Part shown: in pieces, positions 25,701 through 39,929 of the stretch | Layout of the letters: each line of letters begins with the position of its first letter | Position numbering within the stretch: the first letter of the stretch is position 1 | Assembly (NCBI RefSeq): GCF_022682495.2 | Contig: NC_071391.1 | Location: 40,887,998-40,951,997 of the forward strand | Reading direction: 5' to 3' | Length of the DNA: 64,000 nt | Source of the DNA: Desmodus rotundus | Taxonomy: Eukaryota > Chordata > Mammalia > Chiroptera > Phyllostomidae | Notes under the pieces: generated by a model | Seen by the model: only the letters and a program-made list of their open reading frames with translations | Database searches by the model: none | Told to the model about the DNA's origin: nothing | Translations under genes and position numbers: made by a program

Positions 25701-28700
25701 GAGGCCTGTGTCCATTCATAAACCAGCTGATTGAAAAGCAATATTTCAGATAAATACAAGCCAGCGATCTATCAGTGGTTGTAATAAAACCCAGGCTTCA
25801 GGCTGTGATTTTATTTTGAAATAATAAGAATTGCTTGATTCTTTTTACTTGAGTTACCATGGTAATTCTGGCGTGGAGCAGTGTTATATTGATTTAGAAA
25901 GTGGACAGTAATATTTCTTTTGTGTTATTCTGTTTCTAGGCCTTGATTTCTAATTTCCACTTGGAGATTACTTTTATAAATTTCTTAAGTCCTTCCACTT
26001 TTTTTCCTCTCACAGTATAATTTTCCTCTCATACGCTGCTATGTTCTGAGCTTATTGGTTTGCTCTTATTTTAAATTAAACTCGCTGGTTTCAAATATTG
26101 AAATGACATCTTTGTCTGTGTCTGTACTTTGGTTTAGCAAAATATTACAGTCTGACGCTTTCTGCTTAATAATTTAAGGGAGGCATTCTGTCGGCCCTCA
26201 CTGGGTGCTGATAACTTATGACTCAACCAATGCAGGCCTTACACTCCTGACATTTTAATATTGTGTAGCGGGTGCAGCCGCCCCTCCGCTCGGAGTCTCA
26301 GTGGAGAAAAATCCATGTGGTACCCCAGAAGGGAGTTTTAATAATTCAATTTTGCCGGTTGGCGCAATGACTTGATAGAGAGGGGGAGGGAGACCGCTCT
26401 TCCCAGATAAGTGGGAGCAGCTCTGGCTCGAGCATCTAGGGCCCACAGCCAGCGTCTGCTCCTTCCTGTCTCTCCTCTCCCCTAAATATTTCAACTCTCC
26501 GATTCCTGACCCCTGGTGACAGGTTGTCCCAACAGGGCCGTGTAGGGGCTGCCTATAGTGCCATCAGAATGCTTGAACTCTGGGTTTCTCAGTTTTCCTG
26601 TTTGTGAAACAAGTGGAACTAGCATGGGCTTTGCATCAGACAGACTTGGTTCAAATCCCACCTCTGCCACGTGATAATTCTTAACAGTAAATCGTAATAG
26701 TAATTCTAACTAATCAAATGGACGTGATCATGACTACCTTTTAGGCCTGTTGAGTCTTCAGTATGCAAAGCCCTTGATGGTCCTGAAGGTGATTGGTACA
26801 GTTTCCCTAACCTTCCTAGGGTTTTGGGGAGAGCGGGAGCAAATGGAATTGGGTGTACTTTGAAATGCTTATCCTGCTCCAGGTGTGCCTCGGGTTCAGA
26901 TCCCTCAGAGGGTGTTCTTCGGAAAGGCCCCAGGGCTATGGCACTATGAAGAGGTGGTCAGCTCTGCCGCCATCCCTGTTCTGCCCAGCAGAGAGCAGAG
27001 AGTCTGGCTAGGGCAGGCTGGAGAGTGGGCTCTGTCCCCTGGGCACCTCTCCTCACATACGTCAGAGCAGGAACAGCATCTCAGGCCCCACGTGTCCAAC
27101 AGTTTAGCAAGGACTGGGCTCCAGAGGGAAGCTCATAGTGATATGGGTGGTGGGGCAGAGATCTGTCCAGCCGGAGAGAGGCGGCCCCCCTGACCCGTGT
27201 GTGTATGCAGTGAGGTGGTGTATTAGTCATCTACTGCTCTGTAACAAATCACAATTTAGCAGCTTAAAACAACATCCATTTGTTTTCTCACCATCTCTGT
27301 AGGTCGGGAGTCCAGGATGGCTCAGCTGGGTTCTCCTCCGATCAGGGTCTCTCAGACTATAACCAAGCTGTCAGCCGAGGCTGTGGTCTCCTATCAAGGT
27401 TAATCTGGGAACTGAGTTTTCAAGTTCACTTGTTTGATTGTTGGCCGGATTCAGCTCCTCTTGGGCTGATAGACTGAGGCTTCCATTCCTCACTGACTGT
27501 GGGTTGGAAGCTGCCCTCAGTTCCGCGCCATGCGGCCCTCTCCAGCCTGGCAGCTTGCTTCCTTAAAGCTAGCAGAGTGTCTGTGAGCAAGCAGGAAGTC
27601 ACAGTCTTTTATGAGATGTGACACATCTAATCACAGATGTGACATTTCATCACTTTGGCTGTATTTTCTTTCTTGGGAGCAAGTCACTTGGTCCAGCTCA
27701 CACTCAAGGAAGTGTGGGGGGAGGATTACAGAAAAGCGTTAATATCCAGAGACAGAAGCTCACTGGGGAGCACCTTAGAGATCAGCCTACTGTGAAAGGT
27801 CAGCCTCTGGAGTAGCACCTCAGGCTCCAGGTACCCAACGGTTTAGTGGCCCCCAGAGAGAATGAATCACCAACCTCATCCTTGGGAGGCCCAGTGCCTC
27901 TGCTTCCTGCATCACCTCATGCCAGGGAAGGCCCCAGATGTCTCAGAGCCTTTCATTTCACCTTCACAGCATCCATGGGAGGCTGGAAAATCAAGTACTG
28001 GCCCCATTTTGCAGAGGAGTCAGTTGTTCCCAGAGAGGGAGAGACATCTGCCTGGGATAGCCCAGCAAGTTGGTATGTGGCAGAGTGCAGATGAGAACCA
28101 GGCCTCTTGCCACAAGCCTGGGGGGGCGGTGACAAATATACTCCCAGGCCTTCCCGGTCCCTGGTGGTGACAGGGGATGCCACTGATTATAAACACATAC
28201 ACACAGGGGTCAGGGCTTGGGGTGGGAGCTTCTGCATTCCTTTCTCTTTTTTTTTTTTTAATAAATGGCAAGTTTGCCAGGGTCACTAGGAGCCTGTGAA
28301 GCAACTGTCCATTACCCCAGGGCCTCTCTTCTCACCCAGTGGTGACCATACCCTCGGAGGAGATGAAGGCCATTCCTTCCTGAGCTGCACTCCCTGAAGC
28401 TATTGGACTGAGGGCCTCGCCCCCTTGCTGGCTGTTGCCAGGTGCGGTGGAGCTGGCATCTGAGGTGTCCTGGGCAGAGGCCACTTCAGCAGTTTCTTGA
28501 GTGGGAGCAGGGCTGACAGAGGCTCTCCAGTGGGTTGGAATGCAGGGTTGGGGCCGGAACTCCTGCAGCCACCGCCTGGCTCTGCTACCAGCTCCCAGTG
28601 GGTCCCTGAGCAGGCCCCTTCCCCTCTTGGACTCTGGGTCTCCCCTTTCATTTCAAGGGTCACTGGCTGCGGATGCCTCATGTGTGCTGCCGGGTATGGA

Positions 28701-31700
28701 GCTGTGACAGTTGGTGGGGACAGGTGTGGTGAGACCAAACCCAGGAGAAAGGAACCACCTAATGAAGGTTCTTTGGCTTGGTGTCCCAGGGTCAGGATAA
28801 GTAGAGATCCCAGGGGCCAGCATGGGTGGCCCCTGGACCTCCGAACTTGGTCTTGCCACATGGGAACCTGGTTGAATGGTTCCTTCCCTTGCTGTTTCCA
28901 TGCAGAGCTTCCCCTAGGTTATGGTGCCTTGGGACAGGATGGCTCCTGTCCCTTGATATCAGGGCCTCGGGCCAAATGCCCATTTCTAGACGTGAGGCTG
29001 ACTCCGTGAGTCTTCATGGCTTCATCATGGAAGGCTGTCCCAGGGAGCCGTCCCCAGGGAACTAGTCCCCTGCTGGCCAGGATGCTTCATCCTCCTGAGT
29101 CGTCCTCTCAGATAAGCCTGGGCACTGTGCGCTCTCCCTCCCGTGGTTTTCACTTGACCCAAAGGCAGATGTTGCCTTCCCTTCTGGCCTCCACAGCCTG
29201 GATCTGAGCTTGCACACTCCTGTCTGGGGCAGGGTTTACACGTCCTGGGAGAGGGCAGCACTGCCTACTGAACCTTGGCTAGGCCTGGAGGGCCTCAGTG
29301 GGTCTGGTCATTGTGCACATACCATAACTTGTGGTACTCAGTGTAGGACAAGTTCAAGGTCTGAAGGGGGAACCCTCCCCCACAGGAACACGGAATTTGC
29401 AGACAGGGCATTGCAGGCTGGGCACAGGCCTCCAAGGATGCAGACATTTCAACAGAGACCTGGGAAGACAAACCATGAATAGAGTGGTGGATCCAGCAGG
29501 CTCTGAGTTTCCCGGGGAGCATGGCTGGGAAAGTAAGTATGGTCAGACCTTCGGATGTGGGGAATGGGGAGGGGCCGCGACCGTGCTCTGGAGGTCTCTC
29601 CTCCCGTGGAGCAGCATGCAGGAGATGGGGTGACCAGGGCCTGGCCTCCCTGCGAGGCCTGGCTGCTAGACATCCCAGGGCCCCTCTCTGATTTCAGGAC
29701 TTAATTTTTGATGAACTGATTTCTCCTGTCCTCAAAGGCATATTTGTTTTGTTGGTTTTGTTTGTTATAACAGCTTTATTGAGAGAGAATTTGCATGCCA
29801 CAAAATTGACCTCTTTTCACTGTACAATTCAGTGGGTTTTGTATACTTCCAGAGTTGTGCCACCATCACCATCATCTAATTCAAGAACGTTTTCATCACC
29901 CTCAGAAGAAATTCCATACCCATTAGCAGTCAGTCACTCCCCAGTCCCCTCCTCCCTGGCAACCACTGACTAACCTTCCGTCTCTATGGATGTGCCCATT
30001 CCGGCTAGTTCATATAAATGGAATCATGGAAGATGTGGTCTTTGTGGCTGACTCCTTCCCTCACATAATGTTTTCAAGATTCATTCATGTCGTAACATAT
30101 AGCAGTGCTTCCTTTTTACGATCAAATAATATTCCACTGTACGTATACGCCACATTTTATTTATCCATCATCAGCTGACGGAAATTTGAGTTGTGTCTAT
30201 TTTTTAGCTGTTGTAAATAATGCTGCCATGAACATTCATAAACATGTTTTTCGGGGAACATCTGTTTCCATTTTTCAGGGGTATGTATTTAGGAGTGGAA
30301 TTGCTGGGTCCTACGGTAACTCTGCATTTAGGGACATTAGTTTTTAATGTGAAATAAACAGTGCAGGGATGTTCAGGAGAGAAACCATTCTTGGCTGTCT
30401 GAGCGTTTGAAAGGGAGGCTGCCTGCAATGTGGTGCCCTGGGCTTCTCAGGCTCCGTGGGTCCGTGGGTAAGTCCTTGCCCCTGCTGGCTTCGGTTTTCT
30501 GATTAGTGATCAGTTTTCTGATGAATGGGCTGCTTGTAGAGCCCTGCTCACCTCAAGGGTTTTTGTTTGCAGTTTCTACTTACATAGCATGTCAAGGATT
30601 GCAGAGTGCTCTGCTTGCTTTAGCTGCTTTGGTTCTTTTGCTTGTGAGTTGGGTGCTATTACTCCAGTTCTGCTGACAGGGAAGCTGAAGCTCAGAGAGG
30701 CTAATAAACTTGAGTGTGTTTATCGCATTGTGGGTTAATGGCAGAGCCTGAACTTGAACCCAGGTTCATCAGAGTCTAGATCCCTGGCATGAAATTCTGC
30801 CACAGATGTGTCTTTGGGCAAGGCAGGGCTCCGTACTCAGGAGAGCCCTGCCTGAACAGCCACTGGTTCTGTTCTTCATTCTAGGTGCTGGGAAACCAGG
30901 GCCCAGATGTGGTTAGGTGTGGGCTCTGATACGGAAGGGTGATATAGAAATAAGGATGTTGGAAAAGTCTACTTTTTAGCTGTGTGACCCTGGATAAATT
31001 GTTCCGCCTCTCTGAGCCTCAATTTCCCCATCCACAAAATTGAATCAATAATTACTACTGATAGTTAATCACTGGAATGAGAACATGGTAAGATGTACAG
31101 GAAATACCAGCCTGCTGCCAGGCATGCAGAAGGTGTTACGTTTATGATTACAGAGCACCTGAGAAGGATTTGAAGAGGGTGCAGAGTACTGTGGGAGTGC
31201 TGGGGAGACGTGCCTGGCTTCTGGGCTGCTCAGGGCCAGGGTTAAGGAGGAGCTATCACTGGGGCCAGCCAGGAAGGTGAGAGAAAGTGGGAAGTCCCAG
31301 AGGAAGTCCCAGCTTGGGGCTGTCAGAACCCAGGAGGGGCGTCTAGGGGTCTCATGAAAATCTCCCGCCTTGAGGAGAGTTTGTGAGCAGACCCTGCTGG
31401 TACCCCAGTCCTTACCCCCAGCCCAGCCTGCAGATGCCTGAGACGGGGGCTTGCATGACTGCCTCAGTTAGCCCGAATGGTAATAAAACACTTTAAATTT
31501 ATTGTGACATTTGGATTTAATTAAAAAGTACACACTTAGGGAAGTAGAACATAATGGGGAGAGAGGCAGGGTGGCTTTTCCCCTCCTTTCTTCTCCAAAC
31601 TAATTAGCGTTGTATTTTAAATTGTTTATGTGCCGCTAATCATCGTAATAAATCATTTATACTGAAAAAGACACACTCGGCTGTGCCCGCCGCGCGGGTT

Positions 31701-34700
31701 CCGCTCGCCGGGCTCTATCGCGAACAAATTGATCTGGAAGTGAATTTATTAACCACTGGGGAAGAAATCATTAGTGCTTTCTCTAAACATTCCCCAGGTA
31801 CGCTTTATTGCTGCAGTTCATGCTGTAACTAAAAGGAGCATTACCCAGGCCTGTGTTGTAATTTCCTCACAGAGCCTGCAGCCCACTCCCAAGCCCGGGC
31901 GGGAGGGGTTAGGGCGTCCCTGCCTCCTCTCTGGGACGTGGTCTGCTGGCTCCAGCTCCTTCCCAGCGCTTCTCATTCCAGGAGGGGCTCCCTGTGAGGT
32001 CTCTGCAGGCCCAAGGCCTTGGCTACCCCTCCTGCTGCCTGTCAGGAGAAGAGTCGTTCACAGTCACTCATGTTTATGTCTCAGGAGTGTGGCCTAAAGT
32101 TAGGGTTTAGTCGTGGGCTTAGAAAACTGGAGGGTAGGGGCTGTGAGGTCAGTGGGGTCAGAGAGGCTTGTCATGGACCAGCTTCCCCACCCAGAGATGG
32201 GGAAGGCCTCAGTGGTGTGGTGGGCTGATCATAGGCTGGGAGGAACAAATATGGCTGAGTGGGGACCCAGCCAGGATCAGGGGGCCATAGCTGCGGCTGT
32301 CAGGAGCATCCTCTATGGGCCCAGGCCTCCCAGGACCCTCCTCCTGCGGGCCCTGGGCCCTCTTCCAAGGTCCGGCCGGAGCAGTTTGTTCTGTTCTGCT
32401 TCCACATGAGGCCCACTGCCCTGGGTGTCTGTGCACCTCACAGTGCCAGGCCCAGAACAGTACTCAGCAAGTAACAGTGTGCTCGTCAGCTCCCTGGCTG
32501 CAGGCACCAAGCCTCGGATAATGCGGCCTGTGGCCGCACCAGCTTTCCCAGCAGCCAGGCTGCCCTGCTGACTCACACCCAGTGACACTTCCTCTCCCTT
32601 TGCACTGGGGGCTTTAGACCACTCTCACTTCACAGGACCCCCATTCTAAGACCCTCACCTCAGGATTTCTCCCACCGGGTTTCCAGAAGAGAAATTCTCT
32701 TCCGAACCAGAATCTTCTCCCTGGGAGCCTGGGGCTGGTATAGGCTATAAATCTCCGCCTGTCTGACTCCAAAGCTCACATTCTAAATGCTTTCTGGGGC
32801 TGGTGCCCCGTCAGCCTCCTCAGCCAGGCTGGGGTGAGGATCTGGCCCACATGGGCTTTGCACTCAGGTCCTCTCATCCAGGTCTGCAAAGGAGAGGGGA
32901 GGAGCCCCCAAGGCCTCACCAGGAAGCCCCAGGACAGCATCTCAGGCAAGGCACCCCAGAGGTAGTGCTATGTCAGCAAGAGCCCAGGGGACTCCTGTCC
33001 CTTGGCGCCTTCCCTGCGGCTCCTGGGGCGGGGTCCAGAGTCTCCCTCCCGGTGGCCAGCAGGTGGGCCCTGGCTGCTTCATGGAAGAAGCAGGACCTAG
33101 CAGCTGGTTGGGCCAAGCCTGCCTGGAGGGTCCCTTCTTTGCGTCTGGAGAACACATTTAAAAGTTTGAATTCAAAATTGATTTTGAAGGGCCCTAATCT
33201 TAGATCCCCTGGCGCTCACGGTGTGTCTGCCGCTCCTGCCAGACTCTCGTTTTCTGGTTCAGCGTCTTGGTGCTCGCGTCCCTGATGCTGTGAAATTGAG
33301 ACTCATCTGAGAGTCCGTGCCGTCCTCCTTCTCTGCGGAGATTGCAGGCCCCTTGGGAGCCCTGTTTCATTAGATGGGTGATGTGGACTGTGCGGGTACC
33401 CAGGGAGCAGCTGAGTTGCTGTCTGGGGAACATACCTTCCAGACACTTCCCTGCTGGTCCCCGCAGCTGTGCAGCTCCAGGTAGCATCCTGTCAAGGGAC
33501 CTGGGGGCTGGCTGCAGCAGCCCAGGATGGGATGGGGCTGGGTAGAGGCTGCATGTAGAGAAAGCTTGGGCCTGGGGTTTTTCTGTGACAAATTTCAGGG
33601 ACTTTTTTCTCCCACTGGGCCCCCAGAGCTTAGACTAGGCCAGAAAAGTGATCGTATCTATAAGCCAAGAGGACCCCCCAGGAGGGGGTTGGGAAGGTTA
33701 GGTCTGTGTCGGGGAGGAGAGGGTGCCCAGGCCACAGATACAGAGGGGAAGACTGAGCTGCCAAGGTTACACAGGTGACTGAGCTCAGGCTCCAGCCCCC
33801 ACTCCCTGAGGGTTGGGCGGAGTAGTCATATGTGCTGGGAGGTACAGAGCGGGCTTCCTTCTTCCCAGTCTGCAAAGGCTGAGATTGCTGTCTCTTTATC
33901 CTAGGGGTAGACATTTTATTTTTGCACAAGAGCTGTCCTGTCTCAGCCGGAGCCCTGGGGTGGGCTTCTCACAAATCCAGACTGTGGCAGGCAAGACCTA
34001 GACATTGCTTTGTTAGGGCCATGAAGCTACAGGCGCCTTGGGGGATGTGACGAGAGGCAGCAACAAGCCTGACTAAGGCCCCTGTGTCTGGGGAGCCTGC
34101 CTATCTGCATCAGCCCACTCTGGCCAGCAGGGTCTTGCCAGGAATATGAGTCTCTTCATTCATTCCCTGAACTGCTGGTTAAAAAGTGAGCTACAGGGCT
34201 CAGGGCTGGGGACACACTGGTGAACAAGACAGACAGAGCCCCTAAATAGGCCTTCACAGGGCTTACAGTCTTAGGAAAGAGACCAATCATTTTTCATAAG
34301 TAAAATCACAGAAAAGGAAAACAATTACAAATTGTGATAAAAACTTGAAATGACCAGGGTGTCAATTAAACAAGGAAATAAGTAAGTCAAGGAAGGCCTT
34401 TCTGAGGAGATGACATTTAAGCTGAAGCCCAAATATGAGAAGGAGCCAGTCACATGAAGAGGCAGAAGGGTGTTCTGTGAAAGGGAAAACAGCATGTGCA
34501 AAGGCCCTGTGGCAGTAGGGAGATCTTCAATGTGGCTGGAGCACAATGTGAGAGAGGGAGGCAGGGGCAGGACCACATGAGGATATCACGGGCTTGATGA
34601 AGAGTGTGGATGTTATTCTCAGACTGCTGGCAGTTATGGAAGGATTTCAAGCGGAGCAGTGACATGACCTACTTTGTTTGGAAGGATTTCTCCAGCTGCT

Positions 34701-37700
34701 GTGTGGAGAATGGATTATGGATACTAGACATAAGAGTCTGGTGGGGAGCGATGCTGATAATGTGGTGAAAGGTGGCAGTAGCTTTGGAAGTGAAAAGAAG
34801 CAGCTGGGATGGAGAGCGGGAGTCAGCAGGGAAGGGGGATGAGGGTGATGAAAGATCTGAGGGTGACTAGAGTTTCCTGGCCTGAGTGCCTGGGGGGCAG
34901 CAGAGGGAAGCCGGGGTGAGAGTTCAGGGCCCAGGGTTTGAGGAGGTGGTCTGAAGTCCTACTGTGAGCCTGTTGCTTTTGAGATGTATCTGCGGCTTCA
35001 CAGAGACCACCAGAGAGTTGGAAGAAAATGCCCATCCCCCACCCCCCGCAGATAACCATGCAATTAACTTAAGTATCATTCGCAGTGACAAGCTCTAAAG
35101 AGCAGATGTAGCTTCTGATGCTTAAACTCCCCTCACCAAAGAGCTGAGAAAACTGCGTGTACCTGCCTGTTCCATTCGTAACTGTTCCAGTATCTCAGTG
35201 CATCAGCCAGGCCCCTGTAAGCTCCCAATGGGGTCCCCGACTGCCTGACCCAAGGCTGTGCGGGGTTCGGCTTCCCCCAGCATGAGGTGTATGGAATCTC
35301 CTCAGCCCCATGACCTACAGACACTAGAAGGTCACTGCGCGTTCAGGCTTTAGGGCACTCCTTTCCTAAGAAGGTTCGGCTCCACCAAAACACGCTGCAA
35401 AAATGCCTGCTGCTTCACACTCCTGCACAGGAATGGCTCCCCTGGAGGTACTGGGGGCCAGAAGCCCACCCGGACTGATGGATCCCTGAAAGGGGGCTTT
35501 AGAGCTGCCTTCTGTCGACAGGAACAAGACTGGGTCCAAGCAGAGGTTCTGTCCCCGTGGCTCAAGAAAAAGCTGATGTGGTGCTGCCTCTGGCCCTGAG
35601 AGAGAGCAGGGAGGGGCTGAGGCCAGCAGCCTGGATCTGAAGCCCCCTGGGCCCTGCAGGTTTGCCCCCCGGCAGGTCGTGTGCTTTTCCCGGACCTCAG
35701 CGATGGCACACAGTAGGCATTAATAGGGGTGTTATCATGCGATTGCATGTGGCTACGGTGGCTGCAGATGTTTGGGGACCCGAGTGGGCAGTGCTCTCCT
35801 CCAGCCTCCCCTACTGCGGTGGTCTGTGGAGACCAGGACGAACTGGGGGCTTTAGAGAAGGCAAGCATAGCTGGACTGTCTGTAAACGTCTTACCCCGAG
35901 CCAGCCCCTCTCGGGACCTCTCCCTTCACTGTCCCCTCATGGACACACAAGCCCCTGGCTGTTCATTGAGGGTGTCCCCACCATTGTGGCTCTGGGTCTG
36001 GAGCCCCCAGCTCTCCCCTCACAGCTCGACCCTCCCCCTTGAGGACATGTGCCCTTTCAAGGCTCCTTGGTCCCTGTCAAGGCCACAATGCAAACATCTT
36101 AGGTCTGCGTCTACACAGCCCTCCTGCTCCTTCCCAGCTCCTGTGCCTTCCCAGCCATAGTTTCTGGTCCATGTCTCCTATTTGACCTAGCCCAGATGTC
36201 CTTTTAAGGTCCCACAGCACACATAGCTTTCAAGGGACCCACAGATGAGCAGAAACAAGCTGTGGCCCACCTGAGCACACAGGGTATCCTGCCTGGGCCA
36301 TAATTCCTCCTGGTCTCAGCACAGGCCCTGCTCTGAGCATGCACCTGCCCACCCCTGGCCCAGCATCATATGGCATCCAGGCTGCACTGGAGCACCCAGA
36401 CGCTGCCCCAGGGAGCTCTCCTCACCCAGGCTGGGCAGGGAGGCCATGGGCGTGTGCTGGATGAGAACCTGAGCGCTGGAGTCTGGCAGGCTGAGGCTGC
36501 AACCCCTGCCCTGCACCCTTCCAGCTGTGTGACCTTGGGGAAGGGCCTTGACCTCCCTGCTTCCTCATCCATTAAGTGGGGATAATTGTTTAGTACCTTT
36601 ATCTAATATGAAGTTAATATGAAGATTCAGTGAGATGCCGAGGAAGTGGTGGGTTTTCTGAGGAGCAACGTCCTGACTGAGAGGTCTCCGTCTTAGCTCG
36701 TTTCTCTTTTTAAATTGAGGCATAAAACATAGACGGTAAATTGCATGTCTCAGGTGTTTGTTCCAGTGAATTTTTACATGTGTGTGCAACCACTTAAACA
36801 CCGACCAGATCAAGACAGGGGCACTTCCAGTAGCTCAGCAGGCTTCCGCACACCTCCCGCCAGGTGACAGTACACCCCAGCTATGCTACACCTATTACCG
36901 GAGATCGTTTTCGCCTATTTGGGGATTACGTATATAGAATTATATAACACGTGCCTTCGTGCGTCTGGCTCCTTTCATTCGACATTACGCTGTCTGACTC
37001 ATCCATATTGCCATGTGTATCATGGCCCACTTTTTTCATCGCTGTGGGCTATTTTATTATATGAATATACCATAATTTATTGCCCATTTTACTGTTGATG
37101 GACATTTGTGTTGTTCTCAGTTGGGAATTATTATGAAGACAATCGCTATGAATATCCTCGTATATCTCCTTTGGTGGATATAAGCTCTCCTTTCTGTTGG
37201 GCATATAGCCAGGAATAGAATTGGTGGGTCATGAAATATAGAATACATAAGTTTTCTCAGCGGATTTTATAAAGCTACTGTGTCAAGCATTGTTATAAGG
37301 ACTTCCTGTTCATGATATAATTTAATCCTCAGAATAATCCTTTAAAGTAGTCCATGCTCACTTAGGAGGTGAGTAAATTGAGGCAGACCTAGGAAGCAAT
37401 GGAATTTGAGCTGAGGCCATCTGTCTGCAGGGCCCACGGTCTTAGTATCTCCACTGCCTACCTCTTCTCTCACATCCCCTTTAGGGGTCGCCCCAGAGGG
37501 AAAGGGGCCAGTTCCTCCACTGAGCTGACTGCCACCCTGTGAGCAGAGCCTTCCAGCCTTCCTCACTGCCCCAGCAGGGAGGTGAAGGCCACAGGGACCT
37601 TGCTTCTCTCCCTCATCTAACCCAATAAGCGAGCCGCCTGCAAATGGGTGCGTAGAGGGGCAGCAATGAGCATGCTCTAGGTGGCTGTAGTCGCGCGTTT

Positions 37701-38074
37701 CAACAGTTGTTCTCGTTGGCTTTTGATTCCAAATGAGCAGGAAATGCTATTAGCTCAGGCCTCGCCTGCCGCGTGGCACGGCCCTGGGATAGGAGTGCAG
37801 CGAGACGAGAAATTGTGGAGATAAAACTGGTGTGAAATGGAGGTCTTCTCACAAGGCTGGATATGTCCATGGGAAATGAAGTTACTTCTGAGAAAACGAG
37901 ATTTAAAGAGATTCTGCAGAATTAGATTACACTTTCAAATTTCCTTATTAAACGGGATTGATGCCAAGGAGGGGGCGCTGGCTGGCTCCATTTTGAACTC
38001 TACTCTGCAGTTCCAGACCCAAGTGGGAGCATGCACCTTGCAGGTGGTAGGGGCCCAGGTTCCTGAAGGCCACA

Positions 38075-38123
<49 letters not shown>

Positions 38124-39898
38124 CAGCGGAAGTGGGTGTGATCACTGTGGGACCTTCCAGATAATGAGTCCACGTGGGCGAAGCCTCGTGGACTCCCTCT
38201 CTTCCGTTTCCTAGGGAAGGTGGGATTGAGGCCTTTTGTTCAAATGTGACCTTGATTTTGAGCTACGTTCCACTTTTTGGAAATGTAGTTTTTCAAAAGG
38301 CAATAAAGGTGCATGTGACTGCTTGTGCATACGTGTGTATATTTACACAAGCTCACCCAAGCTTATATGTATGACTGGCATGTATGCATATGAATGTTTA
38401 TGCAACTTACTGAGCAGATACTATATTTAGCACTGTGCGGGGCACTGGGATACAATTGTCGTGGGGAGAATACACAGACAGACACAGTCCCGCCTCTTGT
38501 GGACAGAGTGTACGTGTGGTCATTACATGCACATGCATGTGTGTGCTGCTGCATGTATCTGCATGCGTGTCCTGCACCTGTGTACCTTCCGGGCTTCCCA
38601 GAGGGCAGCAACACCCAGGCTAGCAGCGCAGCGGATGAGTCCCGTCCTTGGGCCCCGAACACAGACTGCCAGGGTTCAAATCCCAGCTTCGTTCCATACT
38701 AACTGTGTCCCCCATGACAAGTCATAACCTTTCTTGTGCCTCCGTTTTCCTGTTGTTGAATGGGAATAATAATGTTATTTACCTCATGAGGCAGTTGTGA
38801 GCTAAGCGCTTAGAAGTTGAGCATTGCTCATTGTCCCACCAGCGTTTCCTCCCTGCAGGCTGCTCTTAGCCCTGGGCAACCCCAGCCCAGGCTCCGCGCC
38901 TGCACCCATGGATGGGCGGGCAGCCATGGTGAGAAAGGGAAGCCCCAGAGCTGTGCTGAGCAGCTGTGTTGCACTGTGTGGGCACGGGTTTGGAACCAGT
39001 ACTGATGCACAAGGAGAGACAATGAGAAACTCCAAGGTCACACCTGCCTGTGCCCCAGGCCTTGCTCCAGAGCATCCAGAGGGACCTGCTCTGAGCCAGC
39101 ACCCTCTGAGCTGCCACAACAACCCCTCCTACTTGACTGGATGCAGAACCGCCTATCAGGCAGATGGGACTGACTTCCTCCCGAACACGTTTGCAGTGAC
39201 CACAGGACTGTCCTTTGGGTCCTGCTGGACTCCAGCTAGTGCCTGTGTGACCTTTATCCCAGTGACACATTCATGTCAGTTTGCCCCCTCGAAACAAGCA
39301 TCCAGCATGATTGTAGGGACCTGAGATGGAGCGGTGACTAAGGTCATCCTTCCCGTGAGTGAGGTGGGATGACACTAAAGAGAGCCAACTTTTGACTGCC
39401 AGGTCCAGTTAGTCCTAAAGACGTATATGAACCCCTTTACTCCTCGCGGTAACTCCATGAGATGAGTGGTATTTCCCTTCTCATTGTCTAACAAAGAAAA
39501 CTGAGGCACAGAGGAGTTAAAGTCATACAATCAAAGATGTCAGATAAACCCAGATTGAAAGATAGCTCATAAAATAACTGGTCTTTGAAATGTCAGTGTC
39601 TTGAAGCACAAAGGCTTAGGAATCCTTCCAGATTTAAGTAGATGAAACTTGACAGTGGAATGCAATACGTGATCCAGAATTGCATCTCGCCATAAAAGAT
39701 ATCTGGGAGCATTGCTGAAATCTGAATAAGGTCTATAGATTAGATAATGGTGTTATGTCAGTGCTAGTTCCCTGAGTTTGATAACTGTGCTCTGCTCGTT
39801 TGAGAGAAGGTCCTCGCTTTGGGGAAATAACACCAAAGTGTTAAAGGGTGTAGGGCTCCATCTCTAAAGCCGACTCTTCCATGAGTCAGGAAAAATAT

Positions 39899-39929
<31 letters not shown>

